This document shows positions 5,534 to 12,792 of a stretch of DNA of 20,607 nt, piece after piece. This stretch comes from CAYZYO01 sp964482585 (GTDB taxonomy: Bacteria > Bacillota > Syntrophomonadia > Syntrophomonadales > Syntrophomonadaceae): positions 1 to 20,607 of the forward strand of contig CAYZYO010000033.1 in assembly GCA_964482585.1 (NCBI GenBank). Direction: 5' to 3'. Both the position numbers and the translations under genes were made by a program. The notes under the pieces are model-generated. The model was not told the DNA's origin. It ran no database searches and was given only the letters and a program-made list of their open reading frames with translations. Each line of letters starts with the position of its first letter. The stretch's first letter is position 1.

Positions 5534-6468
5534 TTATGGATTTAGCTATAGAAACCAGGGCCTTGAATAAGTCCTTTGATAGTTTTAAGGCTATTGATGA
5601 GCTTTATCTAAAGGTTCCCGCAGGTTCTATTTTTGGACTTATTGGGCCCAATGGAGCGGGGAAAACAACCCTAATTCAGATGCTGACCGGCATTATTCGT
5701 CCGGATAGTGGTGAAGCCTTTATCCTGGGACACAGTATCCGGGAACGGGATGGGAGTATAAGAAACCGGGTGGGTTATGTACCTGATGTACCGGTAATGT
5801 ATCCTAATTTTACGGTAGCCGAAATGTACCGCCTGGGGAGTAAGCTGTATCCCTTCTGGGATTGGGAACGCTGCCGGGAACTGCAACGGGGTTTTCGTTT
5901 GCTTGAAAGCCAGCGTATACGCAATCTGTCCCGGGGACAAAAAGTCCAAGTGGCCCTGGTCATGGCTCTGGCCTTGCGTCCCAAGTTGTTGCTTTTGGAT
6001 GAACCTACGGCCGGACTTGATCCGGTCGTTCGGCGTGCTTTTCTGCAGGCTATTATAGAAGAGGTTGCCGATCAGGGTACTACCGTATTTTATTCTTCTC
6101 ATAACCTTAATGACCTGGAACAAAGTGCTGATCATATCGCTGCCATTTTTAGGGGACAGATGCTTTTCAGTCATTCCCTGGATAGGTTGAAAAGATCGGT
6201 GCACCGCCTGCAGCTTATTTTTGCTAAAGATACTCCAGTTGATAAAATCCGGGAATTATCTGGTTTGGTTGATTGGCAGAGCAGCGGCCGGGTAGTTACG
6301 ATTACTATTACTGGGGAATTAAATACTATTAACCCCAGACTAGCAGTATTAGAGCCGGAATTAATCAAGGAATTAAATTTGGACCTGGAGGGTATTTTTA
6401 TTGCTTTTATGAAATCCAAGGGGTATTACTATGGAAGTGAAAAGTGGGAAGTTAGCACCGGACAGTGA
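5530..6468 (+). CDS. ABC transporter ATP-binding protein (YtrB/CcmA-like)
   Basis: The cytoplasmic ATPase subunit of an ABC exporter, 312 residues from ATG 5530, which overlaps the GntR stop by 4 bases and follows GGGGAGAG. Visible motifs are Walker A GPNGAGKTT (39-47), signature LSRGQ (133-137), Walker B LLLLDE (153-158) with the D-loop AGLD, and the switch histidine SSH (H191). The Q-loop position reads GYVPD (82-86), with an acidic residue instead of glutamine, as is common in this subfamily. The ATPase core ends near residue 220; about 90 further residues form a C-terminal extension. It would energise the two membrane proteins encoded next. The substrate is unknown; in YtrA-type operons such transporters are linked to envelope stress or peptide antibiotics. 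Confidence 0.93.
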   Translation: MIMDLAIETRALNKSFDSFKAIDELYLKVPAGSIFGLIGPNGAGKTTLIQMLTGIIRPDSGEAFILGHSIRERDGSIRNRVGYVPDVPVMYPNFTVAEMYRLGSKLYPFWDWERCRELQRGFRLLESQRIRNLSRGQKVQVALVMALALRPKLLLLDEPTAGLDPVVRRAFLQAIIEEVADQGTTVFYSSHNLNDLEQSADHIAAIFRGQMLFSHSLDRLKRSVHRLQLIFAKDTPVDKIRELSGLVDWQSSGRVVTITITGELNTINPRLAVLEPELIKELNLDLEGIFIAFMKSKGYYYGSEKWEVSTGQ

Positions 6469-6552
6469 GAATTGGGGAGTAAGCGGCGGGACTAAAGCGA
6501 TATGCAAATAATAAGAAACCCAGGTCGGAAATAACAGTTAAGAGGTGGTAAG

Positions 6553-7566
6553 ATGAGGGGATTGAGAAGCCTATTGTGGAAAGAGTGGCGGCAGTACCGT
6601 ATGAGTTTCCTGCTGGCTTTTATAATAATCAGTTGGGAACCGGTTCTGGTTTCCTACCTGGTATATCGTACCAGTGACCGTGCCGATGCCTGGTCGGATA
6701 TAATTGTAAACATACTGGCCTCGGGTTCTTCAAATACAGAGTATAGCGCCATGGTAGTAGCTGTAATGCTGGCAGCTTTTATGTTGGCCGGGGAAAGGGA
6801 TAAGAGTCTCAATTACCTGGTAAGCACCCCGGTTAGCCGCCGGGAAATTGTTCTAGCAAAGTACATAAGCGGCAGCCTGGCACTGACAGCAATTATGCTG
6901 ATTATTAGCCTGTTTTTTCTGATCCTCGGGCAGCTGTTACCAGCTCAGTACAGTATTCAAGAGGTAATTCAGTGGTTCATTCTTACTACGGCTGCGTTGC
7001 TTAGCCTGTTCAGCCTGGCTCTTTTGGTAGCCTCCTTTTCCCGGGGGATTTTGTTTTCGAGTCTTTTAACAGCACTTATTTTAGCATTACCCGGAATGAT
7101 GATAAGCCTTACCCTGCAGGTATTACGACAGTTTTACCAGGTTTCCGCTGCTTTAGAGTTTAAGGCTCATTATATTGTAACCTATCTTTTTATTCCTGAT
7201 TACATAATCCGAGGTGGTCGTTATATACAGAGCAGTAACAGCAATCTGGTTATTAACCGGATAAATCCTGATTATCCAATTGAGGTAGGTGTACTATTAA
7301 TAGCTTCTTTCCTTTTCCTGGGGCTGGCTATTGAAATTTTTGAAAAGAACCCCCTGGAACGCCAGGGTGAACTGCTGTTCTTCGGAAATTTCAAGCAAAT
7401 TGGAATGATATTTATAGCTTTTCTGTCGGCTATGGTATGGGCAGGGCAGATGGCTGCATCATTGGTATTGTTTTTGGTCTATTTTCTTATCATGTGGCTG
7501 GGAATATACCTGGCTATGGTTAACCTGATCAGGTTAATAAACTTGATAAGATATGGACAGGTATAA
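6553..7566 (+). CDS. ABC-2 type membrane permease, first paralogue
   Basis: An integral membrane protein of 337 residues with a strong ribosome binding site (AGAGGTGG, 6541-6548). The N-terminus begins LLWKEWRQYR, the amphipathic entry helix of ABC-2 permeases. It is followed by about six hydrophobic segments (roughly 18-38, 67-82, 107-128, 143-163, 170-190, 242-262) and a final pair near 282-330. GERDKSLNYLVSTPVSRREI (80-99) is the conserved cytoplasmic loop of this family that contacts the ATPase. The next gene carries the same loop, so the two permeases are paralogues and may form a heterodimer on the ATPase. There is an 84-base gap from the ATPase gene with no terminator, so they are probably cotranscribed. 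Confidence 0.88.
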   Translation: MRGLRSLLWKEWRQYRMSFLLAFIIISWEPVLVSYLVYRTSDRADAWSDIIVNILASGSSNTEYSAMVVAVMLAAFMLAGERDKSLNYLVSTPVSRREIVLAKYISGSLALTAIMLIISLFFLILGQLLPAQYSIQEVIQWFILTTAALLSLFSLALLVASFSRGILFSSLLTALILALPGMMISLTLQVLRQFYQVSAALEFKAHYIVTYLFIPDYIIRGGRYIQSSNSNLVINRINPDYPIEVGVLLIASFLFLGLAIEIFEKNPLERQGELLFFGNFKQIGMIFIAFLSAMVWAGQMAASLVLFLVYFLIMWLGIYLAMVNLIRLINLIRYGQV

Positions 7567-7624
7567 AAGATGCAAACCAGATGAAGTGAACGTAAATTAC
7601 AGTAAGCACATGGAGGTAGTGGCT

Positions 7625-8713
7625 ATGAACTTATCCAAAACAATGAAGGGACTTTTAGAAAAAGAGTGGCGCCATAACCGGGGTTATTTTCTTACTACCT
7701 TATTAATAATTATCTATGCCCCGGTTATAAAGACCATAATTCACCTGCTAGGGAGTGGAAATGGCCTGGCCCAGTGGTTGCAGGAGCTGAACTATGCAAT
7801 CCATTTCGGTAGTGGCATCAGGCACCCTTCCTCCTATACGGGGATCATGGAGTGGTTGCCATTTGCAGGTCCGGTTCTGTTAGGCTTGATAGTATTAGGT
7901 AAAGAGCAGCAGGGCAGTCTCAAATACCTGGTGAGTACGCCGGTCAGCCGCGGGCAGATAGTTTTGGCTAAGTTTTTCCCCGGGGCAGCTGTCATTGTAT
8001 TGGGTATGCTGGTAAATGTCCTGTTTTTGACGGGTCTTACCTGGCTGTATCCTATGCCTTTTAACAGTATTGATACCTTGAACTGGGCGTTGCTGGCAGG
8101 TTCGCTTGGTCTGGCCTACTTCACTATGGCGTTGATGACCGCGACCTTTACCACCGGTATCCTGGGCGCAGGTGCAGTGGTCTTCATGCTGGGTCTTCTT
8201 CCCGGGATGTTTACATCGATGATGGAGAATATAGCCGCACGCTATTTTGCAGTCAGCCAGTCTGTTTCTATTAAAATCTATACAATTGGCTCATATTTTA
8301 ACCTGCAGGATTATATTACCCGCAGTAAGCGGTATATCACTCAGGTAGATCATTTTGATAACTCTAGCATTACCGGTATTGCCACCGGTTGGTATGGCGG
8401 CATGGTACCGGATTACTTGCTGGAAAGCGGTTTGCTGTTAGTAGGAGTGTTGGTTTTTTTGGTTCTTTCCGTAATTATTTTTGAAAGGATTTCCCTAACT
8501 GGAGGCTCAATCTTTGTCAGCAGCTCAGCCCGTAAGACTGTACTTGTAATCGTTGCCCTGTTTATATCTTATTTGCTGGTTTTTCCCCGGGCAGAAACCC
8601 TGGTACCATTTATTATATTTTTTGTGATTCTGGCAGGACTTATTTATATTGGAATGGAATACCTGTATCGCTGCCGAAAGCAGGGTTGGCAACTGCCTAA
8701 AAGAAGGAAATAG
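7625..8713 (+). CDS. ABC-2 type membrane permease, second paralogue
   Basis: I start at ATG 7625 with GGAGGT at 7612-7617. The frame is open further upstream to 7553, but that part overlaps the previous gene and has no binding site. The 362-residue protein begins MKGLLEKEWRHNRG at residue 6 and carries the loop SLKYLVSTPVSRGQIVLAK, clearly homologous to the first permease (SLNYLVSTPVSRREIVLAK). Hydrophobic segments recur in the same order, and the larger extracytoplasmic section between about 210 and 275 (QDYITRSKRYI) also has a counterpart in the first protein (PDYIIRGGRYI). It is the last gene of the GntR operon by spacing. The transported substrate cannot be inferred. Confidence 0.88.
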   Translation: MNLSKTMKGLLEKEWRHNRGYFLTTLLIIIYAPVIKTIIHLLGSGNGLAQWLQELNYAIHFGSGIRHPSSYTGIMEWLPFAGPVLLGLIVLGKEQQGSLKYLVSTPVSRGQIVLAKFFPGAAVIVLGMLVNVLFLTGLTWLYPMPFNSIDTLNWALLAGSLGLAYFTMALMTATFTTGILGAGAVVFMLGLLPGMFTSMMENIAARYFAVSQSVSIKIYTIGSYFNLQDYITRSKRYITQVDHFDNSSITGIATGWYGGMVPDYLLESGLLLVGVLVFLVLSVIIFERISLTGGSIFVSSSARKTVLVIVALFISYLLVFPRAETLVPFIIFFVILAGLIYIGMEYLYRCRKQGWQLPKRRK

Positions 8714-8761
8714 GTCTTTAAACCAATTACATTGGGGATTGGGTTTTATTATTAGAAAGCA

Positions 8762-8819
8762 GGGACGAACCCAGGACAACATCAGGCTATTATTGTCCCC
8801 CGAGGTTGTTGCCGTTCCC
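8762..8819. repeat. Imperfect inverted repeat downstream of the GntR operon
   Basis: GGACAA (8774-8779) pairs with TTGTCC (8793-8798), and outside this GGGAC...AACC (8762-8771) is partly complementary to GGTT...GTTCCC (8805-8819). No T-run follows, so it is not a standard terminator. It could be a decayed mobile-element end or an extragenic palindrome. Confidence 0.35.
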
Positions 8820-8892
8820 ATGGTTAGCTATTGGGGTAAATGTTTTTATTTATTGAAACCCTACATTATCGATGAGCATAGGAGTAAATGGA

Positions 8893-9729
8893 ATGAAAAG
8901 ATGGAAAAAAATGGTTATCACTGCATTGTTGATGTTATTGTTAATTACTGCAGCTTTTTATAATGGTTTGGTCTTTAGACGATACGAAATTAATACGGAT
9001 AAATTAAACCCTGGTGAATGCATAAGGATAGTTTTAATCAGTGATTTACATAATCATGTATATGGTGATAAGCAAAGCAAGATTATTTCATTAATCCAAA
9101 AACAGAATCCTGATATTATTGCGCTGGCAGGAGACATAGCGGACGATCAGGTGCCGATTGTGGGAACTGAATTATTTCTAGCCGGTATTCAGGGAATGGC
9201 ACCGGTCTATTATGTTACCGGCAACCATGAGTTTTGGTCCTCCGATATTAAAAACATTAAAGATATCATTGGCAGGTACGGGGTAACTATTCTGGAACAC
9301 AATTATGAGCGAGTTAAAGTTGGCAATTCCTCCATTATTATTGGCGGAGTTGATGATCCGGATATAGTTGACTTTGAGCAAGCTGACTTTGATTGGGAGG
9401 GAGAACTATACAATGGTTTTTCCCATTTAACTGATTATCCTGAATTCAAAGTGCTATTGTCTCATCGCCCAGAATTAATAGACGTTTATCTGAAAACAGA
9501 TTTTGATTTGGTTTTATCCGGTCATTCCCATGGTGGGCAGGTGAGAATTCCATTGATTTTAAACGGCCTCTATGCTCCTGACCAGGGCTGGTTTCCTAAA
9601 TATGCGGGAGGAATGTACAGTCATGATAATTTGACCCACATAGTAAGCCGTGGTGTTTCTTATAACCCCCGCATGCCCCGCATATTTAATCCCCCTGAAA
9701 TAGCGGTAGTTGATATTAAAGGAATATGA
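8893..9729 (+). CDS. Membrane-anchored calcineurin-like metallophosphoesterase (YkuE/YaeI-like)
   Basis: I start at ATG 8893 because AGGAG (8880-8884) precedes it; the in-frame ATG at 8872 has none. The 278-residue protein begins MKRWKK and a hydrophobic segment (8-25), which would anchor it with the catalytic domain outside. The dimetal motifs are complete: SDLHNH (D51, H53), AGD (D81), GNHE (N111, H112), SHR (H191) and SGHSHGGQ (H211, H213). This set is that of the YkuE/YaeI group, some of whose members hydrolyse UDP-diacylglucosamine-like or other lipid-linked pyrophosphates; the exact substrate here is not determinable. It stands 179 bases after the permease gene, in the same direction, and may be separately transcribed. 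Confidence 0.88.
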   Translation: MKRWKKMVITALLMLLLITAAFYNGLVFRRYEINTDKLNPGECIRIVLISDLHNHVYGDKQSKIISLIQKQNPDIIALAGDIADDQVPIVGTELFLAGIQGMAPVYYVTGNHEFWSSDIKNIKDIIGRYGVTILEHNYERVKVGNSSIIIGGVDDPDIVDFEQADFDWEGELYNGFSHLTDYPEFKVLLSHRPELIDVYLKTDFDLVLSGHSHGGQVRIPLILNGLYAPDQGWFPKYAGGMYSHDNLTHIVSRGVSYNPRMPRIFNPPEIAVVDIKGI

Positions 9730-9813
9730 TAATAATCCTGGAAATAACTTGCTAACTGTGCTATTCGATTTTGCTCATCATTAATGCAAGATGCACAAAA
9801 CAAAACCGTATTA

Positions 9814-9819
9814 TATAAT
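9814..9819 (+). promoter_or_regulatory. Candidate -10 element of the GH18 gene
   Basis: TATAAT is a perfect -10 match 81 bases upstream of the GH18 start, but no good -35 lies at the proper distance (nearest is TGCACA at 9792-9797). A sporulation sigma factor might be used instead; I could not find a convincing match. Treat as weak. Confidence 0.25.
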
Positions 9820-9899
9820 GGAAAGTGTTTACATAAAAAAATATTCTTATCAGCAATGCCATACGAAAACATATTGACTATACAGGAGGTTTATACATA

Positions 9900-11159
9900 A
9901 TGAAACGAATCTTATCAGCATTATTGCTGGCATTAATCTTAGTTGCCGGCCAGCCTTTAATTGCTCCGGCTCAGGGGCATAAACCGGTTTCGGTATTACT
10001 CGACGGTTTAGCCATAGACTTTGATGTCTTACCGGTTATTCAGAACGGTCGTACCCTGGTGCCTTTTAGAGCTGTAGCGGAGGCTATGAATATTAATGTA
10101 AGCTGGGATAATCAAACCCGCACCGTAAATGCAAAAGACGGCAATATAACGGTTCGTTTGCAGATTGATAACCATACTGCTTATATTAATAATACACCGA
10201 GGACACTGGATGTCGCACCCCAAATAATAGACGGACGCACATTAATTCCAGTACGTTTTTTCACCGAAGAATTCAATTGTCAGGTAAACTGGGACAGAAC
10301 TCTATATCAGGTAAGCATTATTTCTCCCCCCAAACCTATGACAGTAATAGGTTTTTATGCCCTGGGTGACAGCAAAACCAGCAGCTGGACCAACCTCTTT
10401 GGGCAGGCCTATCCAGCTGCGGCTCCTGGTAATACTGATGTAATATCCGAACTGGCCCTGGGCTGGTACAGTATTGATAAACAGGGTAACCTGCTGGAAA
10501 AAAGCAGTACCGGGTGGCAGCGTCCTGCCGGTTGGGAGGAAGTGTTAAATAGTGCTGAAAAGTATAAACTCTTGAGTGAAATGGTGGTTCATGTTACCGA
10601 TGGTGATGGTACTATTACCTCTCTGCTAGACAACCCAGCAGCCATGGCCCGAACAGTAAAAGCTATCAGCGAGGAAGCCTGGCTGTACAGAGGTGTCAAC
10701 CTGGACTTTGAAGGGCTGGGGTATAATGACAGCGGGGAACAGCTGCAACAGGTACAGCAGAAATTCACCAGCTTTGTTAACCTGCTTAATCAGGAATTGC
10801 AGACTAACAGTACCAGACTCACCCTCACCCTGCATGCCCCCAACAGTGCTTATCCCGGTTACGACTACCAGGCCCTGGGGCAAATCGCTGACCGGATTAT
10901 TATCATGGCTTATGACTATGGTTCCAGGCCCGAGCCTGTGAGCCAGGTGAAACAGGCCGTAGAGATGGCCTGTAAAAAGGTTCCGGCAAGCAAATTGGTA
11001 CTGGGTATTTCCGCTCCCAGCGAAAATGCGGCAAGTATCGCTACCAAAGTGGGGATTGCTAAACGCTATAATCTCAACGGTGTAGCACTGTGGAGATTAG
11101 GTTTGATAAGTGATGATATGTGGCAGACATTAAGAAACAGTCTAACCGCAAACCACTAA
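9900..11159 (+). CDS. Secreted protein with two copper-amine-oxidase-like (stalk) repeats and a GH18 chitinase-like domain
   Basis: 419 residues with a textbook ribosome binding site (CAGGAGGT, 9883-9890). Residues 1-24 are a signal peptide (KR, then a hydrophobic run, ending APA). Residues 28-142 hold the two beta-alpha modules of the copper-amine-oxidase N-terminal-like domain: NGRTLVPFRAVAEAM with WD, and DGRTLIPVRFFTEEF with WD. This is a common extracellular cell-wall-associated domain in Clostridia that is not an enzyme. Residues 147-415 form a GH18 barrel: GVNLDFEG supplies the catalytic acid (E271) with D269, MAYDYG (336-341) supplies the conserved tyrosine, and the C-terminal barrel strand is VALWRLG. 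The N-x-D-x-E form of the active-site motif is typical of YaaH/SleL-type spore-cortex and peptidoglycan N-acetylglucosaminidases. A role in spore or wall remodelling is therefore the best guess. Confidence 0.88.
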   Translation: MKRILSALLLALILVAGQPLIAPAQGHKPVSVLLDGLAIDFDVLPVIQNGRTLVPFRAVAEAMNINVSWDNQTRTVNAKDGNITVRLQIDNHTAYINNTPRTLDVAPQIIDGRTLIPVRFFTEEFNCQVNWDRTLYQVSIISPPKPMTVIGFYALGDSKTSSWTNLFGQAYPAAAPGNTDVISELALGWYSIDKQGNLLEKSSTGWQRPAGWEEVLNSAEKYKLLSEMVVHVTDGDGTITSLLDNPAAMARTVKAISEEAWLYRGVNLDFEGLGYNDSGEQLQQVQQKFTSFVNLLNQELQTNSTRLTLTLHAPNSAYPGYDYQALGQIADRIIIMAYDYGSRPEPVSQVKQAVEMACKKVPASKLVLGISAPSENAASIATKVGIAKRYNLNGVALWRLGLISDDMWQTLRNSLTANH

Positions 11160-11205
11160 CAGTGTTGTGGGTAAAAATTGATAATAAAAAAATTATAGTC
11201 CTAAG

Positions 11206-11230
11206 ATCCAGGCACTATCTTAGCCTGGAT
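11206..11230. terminator. Perfect 8-bp hairpin after the GH18 gene
   Basis: ATCCAGGC (11206-11213) pairs perfectly with GCCTGGAT (11223-11230) around a 9-base loop. No T-run follows on the plus strand, so it may only stabilise the mRNA end or assist the terminator that follows. Confidence 0.4.
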
Positions 11231-11260
11231 GGTCAACCAAACAAAGCCTCATAAACAAAT

Positions 11261-11332
11261 AGGGGAAAGTATTTTTCTGACTACCTGGCTCTTTAATAGA
11301 GCTTGCTGGATAGTGAACCTTTCCCCTTTTTT
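11261..11332. terminator. Likely bidirectional terminator with a long structured stem
   Basis: AGGGGAAAG (11261-11269) is exactly complementary to CTTTCCCCT (11319-11327), which runs into TTTTTTGTTTT. Between them ACTACC...GGCTC (11280-11291) can pair with GAGC...GGATAGT (11299-11314), giving an extended, bulged hairpin. On the minus strand the stem is followed by ATTTGTTT. It sits between the convergent GH18 and RHH genes, the right place for two-way termination. Confidence 0.65.
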
Positions 11333-11335
11333 GTT

Positions 11336-11524
11336 TTATTCATTTTCACTATTTTTAAAGATTTGATTACTGCTTTTGGATAGTCGTCCTGTCTTTTTAA
11401 GTTCATTTCGTAAAATATATTCAATATGGGCGTTTACGCTGCGGTATTCATCGGCTGCCCATCGTTCAAGATCGTTATAGATTGCAGGGTCCAGCCGCAG
11501 TAAGAACTTTTTTTTCTGTGCCAT
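11336..11524 (-). CDS. Small ribbon-helix-helix (Arc/CopG-type) DNA-binding protein
   Basis: 62 residues. Residues 5-43 fit the ribbon-helix-helix fold: a basic N-terminus, the strand KKFLLRLDPAIYNDLERWA, the turn, then the second helix SVNAHIEYILRNELKK. Two such chains would form the DNA-binding dimer. The tail (44-62) is polar and probably disordered. The gene starts 12 bases after the SPFH gene and has only a weak ribosome binding site, so it is probably translated after it in one transcript. It may be an autoregulator of the pair, possibly through the ATATCA-TTT-TGATAT palindrome upstream of the SPFH gene; that link is inference. RHH proteins of this kind are also found as antitoxins, but no toxin gene is adjacent. 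Confidence 0.85.
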   Translation of the reverse strand: MAQKKKFLLRLDPAIYNDLERWAADEYRSVNAHIEYILRNELKKTGRLSKSSNQIFKNSENE

Positions 11525-11536
11525 AGACTCACGCCT

Positions 11537-12388
11537 TTAGTATATACTTCCAGTGTTTAAAATGGGCTGGGCCCCGCGGTCGGAGATTATGGCTACTAGC
11601 AGGTTATTGATCATAGCCATTTTGCGTTCTTCATCCAATGGCAGAGATGCTTCTTCCAGATGGGTTACTGCCATTTGGGCCATACCTACAGCACCTTCAA
11701 CAATTTTTTGACGCGCCGCAATAATAGCAGATGCCTGCTGTCTTTGCAGCATGGCACTGGCAATCTCGGTCGCATATGCCAGATGGGTTAAGCGGGCTTC
11801 AATTACTTTAACTCCTGCTAATGCCAACCTTACCTGCAGTTCAGAGGAAAGCTCATCGGCTACTTCTTCTGCATTTCCACGTAAGGAATAGTCCCCTGCA
11901 CCATAATCATCGTAAGGATATTTGGTAGCTACATGGCGCAGAGCAGTTTCACTTTGAATTTCAATAAATTCCTCATAATTGTCTACATCAAATACTGCCT
12001 TGGCAGAATCTACTACCTTATAAACCACTACCGCTGCTATCTCCACAGGATTACCGGTTACATCATTGACCTTTAAGGTCTTGCTGTTAAAATTGCTTAC
12101 GCGCAAAGATACTTTAGGGTGGGAAGAAAAAGGTACCGTCATCCAAAAACCACTATCCCGGATGCTCCCGATATATCTGCCGAAAAAGATAATTACCCGT
12201 GCTTGATTAGGCTGAGCTATAGTAAACCCCAGGGGAATAATTATGGCGATTAGGATTAAAAAAATTCCCACTACTACAATCAGGGCCCCGGTATGCAGAA
12301 CAAATGAATATGTTGCTCCGATAAGAAGGAAGAGCTCTAAGAATAGAGCTAAAAAGCCGTTAATTTTCCATGCCGGTCTTTCTTGCAT
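11537..12388 (-). CDS. SPFH/band-7 domain membrane protein
   Basis: 283 residues, starting at ATG 12388 after AAGGTGGAG on the minus strand. Two hydrophobic segments at about 12-31 and 33-55 anchor the N-terminus. The SPFH domain follows: IAQPNQARVIIFFGRYIGSI (57-76), SLRVSNFNSKTLKVND, then PVEIAAVVVYKVVDSAKA and the helical stretch with ETALRHVATKYPYDD. The coiled-coil flotillin-like part (about 190-265) contains EARLTHLAYATEIASAMLQR and QKIVEGAVGMAQMA. Proteins of this group (QmcA/YdjI-like, prohibitin-like) form large cages on the membrane and organise lipid domains or regulate proteases and transporters. No NfeD-like partner lies beside it; the neighbour is an RHH protein instead, a pairing that recurs in Bacillota as far as I know. 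Confidence 0.9.
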   Translation of the reverse strand: MQERPAWKINGFLALFLELFLLIGATYSFVLHTGALIVVVGIFLILIAIIIPLGFTIAQPNQARVIIFFGRYIGSIRDSGFWMTVPFSSHPKVSLRVSNFNSKTLKVNDVTGNPVEIAAVVVYKVVDSAKAVFDVDNYEEFIEIQSETALRHVATKYPYDDYGAGDYSLRGNAEEVADELSSELQVRLALAGVKVIEARLTHLAYATEIASAMLQRQQASAIIAARQKIVEGAVGMAQMAVTHLEEASLPLDEERKMAMINNLLVAIISDRGAQPILNTGSIY

Positions 12389-12420
12389 AACATCTCCACC
12401 TTTCTATTAATATTAATATG

Positions 12421-12435
12421 ATATCATTTTGATAT
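12421..12435. promoter_or_regulatory. Palindrome upstream of the SPFH gene, possible operator
   Basis: ATATCA (12421-12426) and TGATAT (12430-12435) form a perfect inverted repeat with a 3-bp spacer, 33 bases before the SPFH start codon. The low complexity of AT-rich DNA makes chance occurrence possible. I could not define a clear minus-strand promoter around it. Confidence 0.35.
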
Positions 12436-12533
12436 AAAAAAGTCGATGCCAATCTAAACCATGATAAGGGATAAGTAGATATGAAAATATCTTATAGAAT
12501 CTCCTAACCAATTCTTTCTTCTTGCCAGCTATC

Positions 12534-12563
12534 TTGACATGCTTTTCAAAATGGCTTTATTAT
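12534..12563 (+). promoter_or_regulatory. Distal promoter candidate for the MacAB-like operon
   Basis: A perfect TTGACA (12534-12539) is followed after 18 bp by TATTAT (12558-12563). Transcription from here would give a leader of about 220 bases before the ATPase gene. Confidence 0.45.
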
Positions 12564-12675
12564 TAACTAACGAAAGGTAGGGAGAGAAACATTGGCCTAA
12601 AGGAGAATAAAAGGCTAGCTATAATCTTATTTGCTTATAGAATAGCAATAATTATTACCAGAATCCCCCAAGTGG

Positions 12676-12704
12676 TTGATATAGAAAAGCCCTTAATGTA
12701 TATT
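12676..12704 (+). promoter_or_regulatory. Proximal promoter candidate for the MacAB-like operon
   Basis: TTGATA (12676-12681) and TATATT (12699-12704) are separated by exactly 17 bp, and both match five of six bases. The start would be near 12711, giving a leader of about 80 bases. Confidence 0.55.
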
Positions 12705-12792
12705 TATTGTTCTGGCAAATAGGAGCTGTTTTTTGCTGTATTTAACAAAGGTATTTTCCAGTCAGGAATAGTGCTAAATCTGGGGAGGAAAT

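Larger units (their letters stand above)
12389..12792. other. Divergent intergenic region between the SPFH and MacAB-like operons
   Basis: About 400 bases without a credible gene. It holds the ATATCA-TTT-TGATAT palindrome near the SPFH start and two plus-strand promoter candidates for the export operon. The short open frames in it lack ribosome binding sites. No recognisable riboswitch or transposon remnant is visible. Confidence 0.6.

Noticed and set aside
5671..6204. A 177-codon minus-strand frame inside the ABC ATPase gene
   Set aside because: It lies opposite complete Walker and signature motifs, has no ribosome binding site and no recognisable domain.
8649..8963. A 104-codon plus-strand frame overlapping the second permease and the phosphoesterase
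   Set aside because: It overlaps two convincing genes in another frame, has no ribosome binding site and no recognisable domain.
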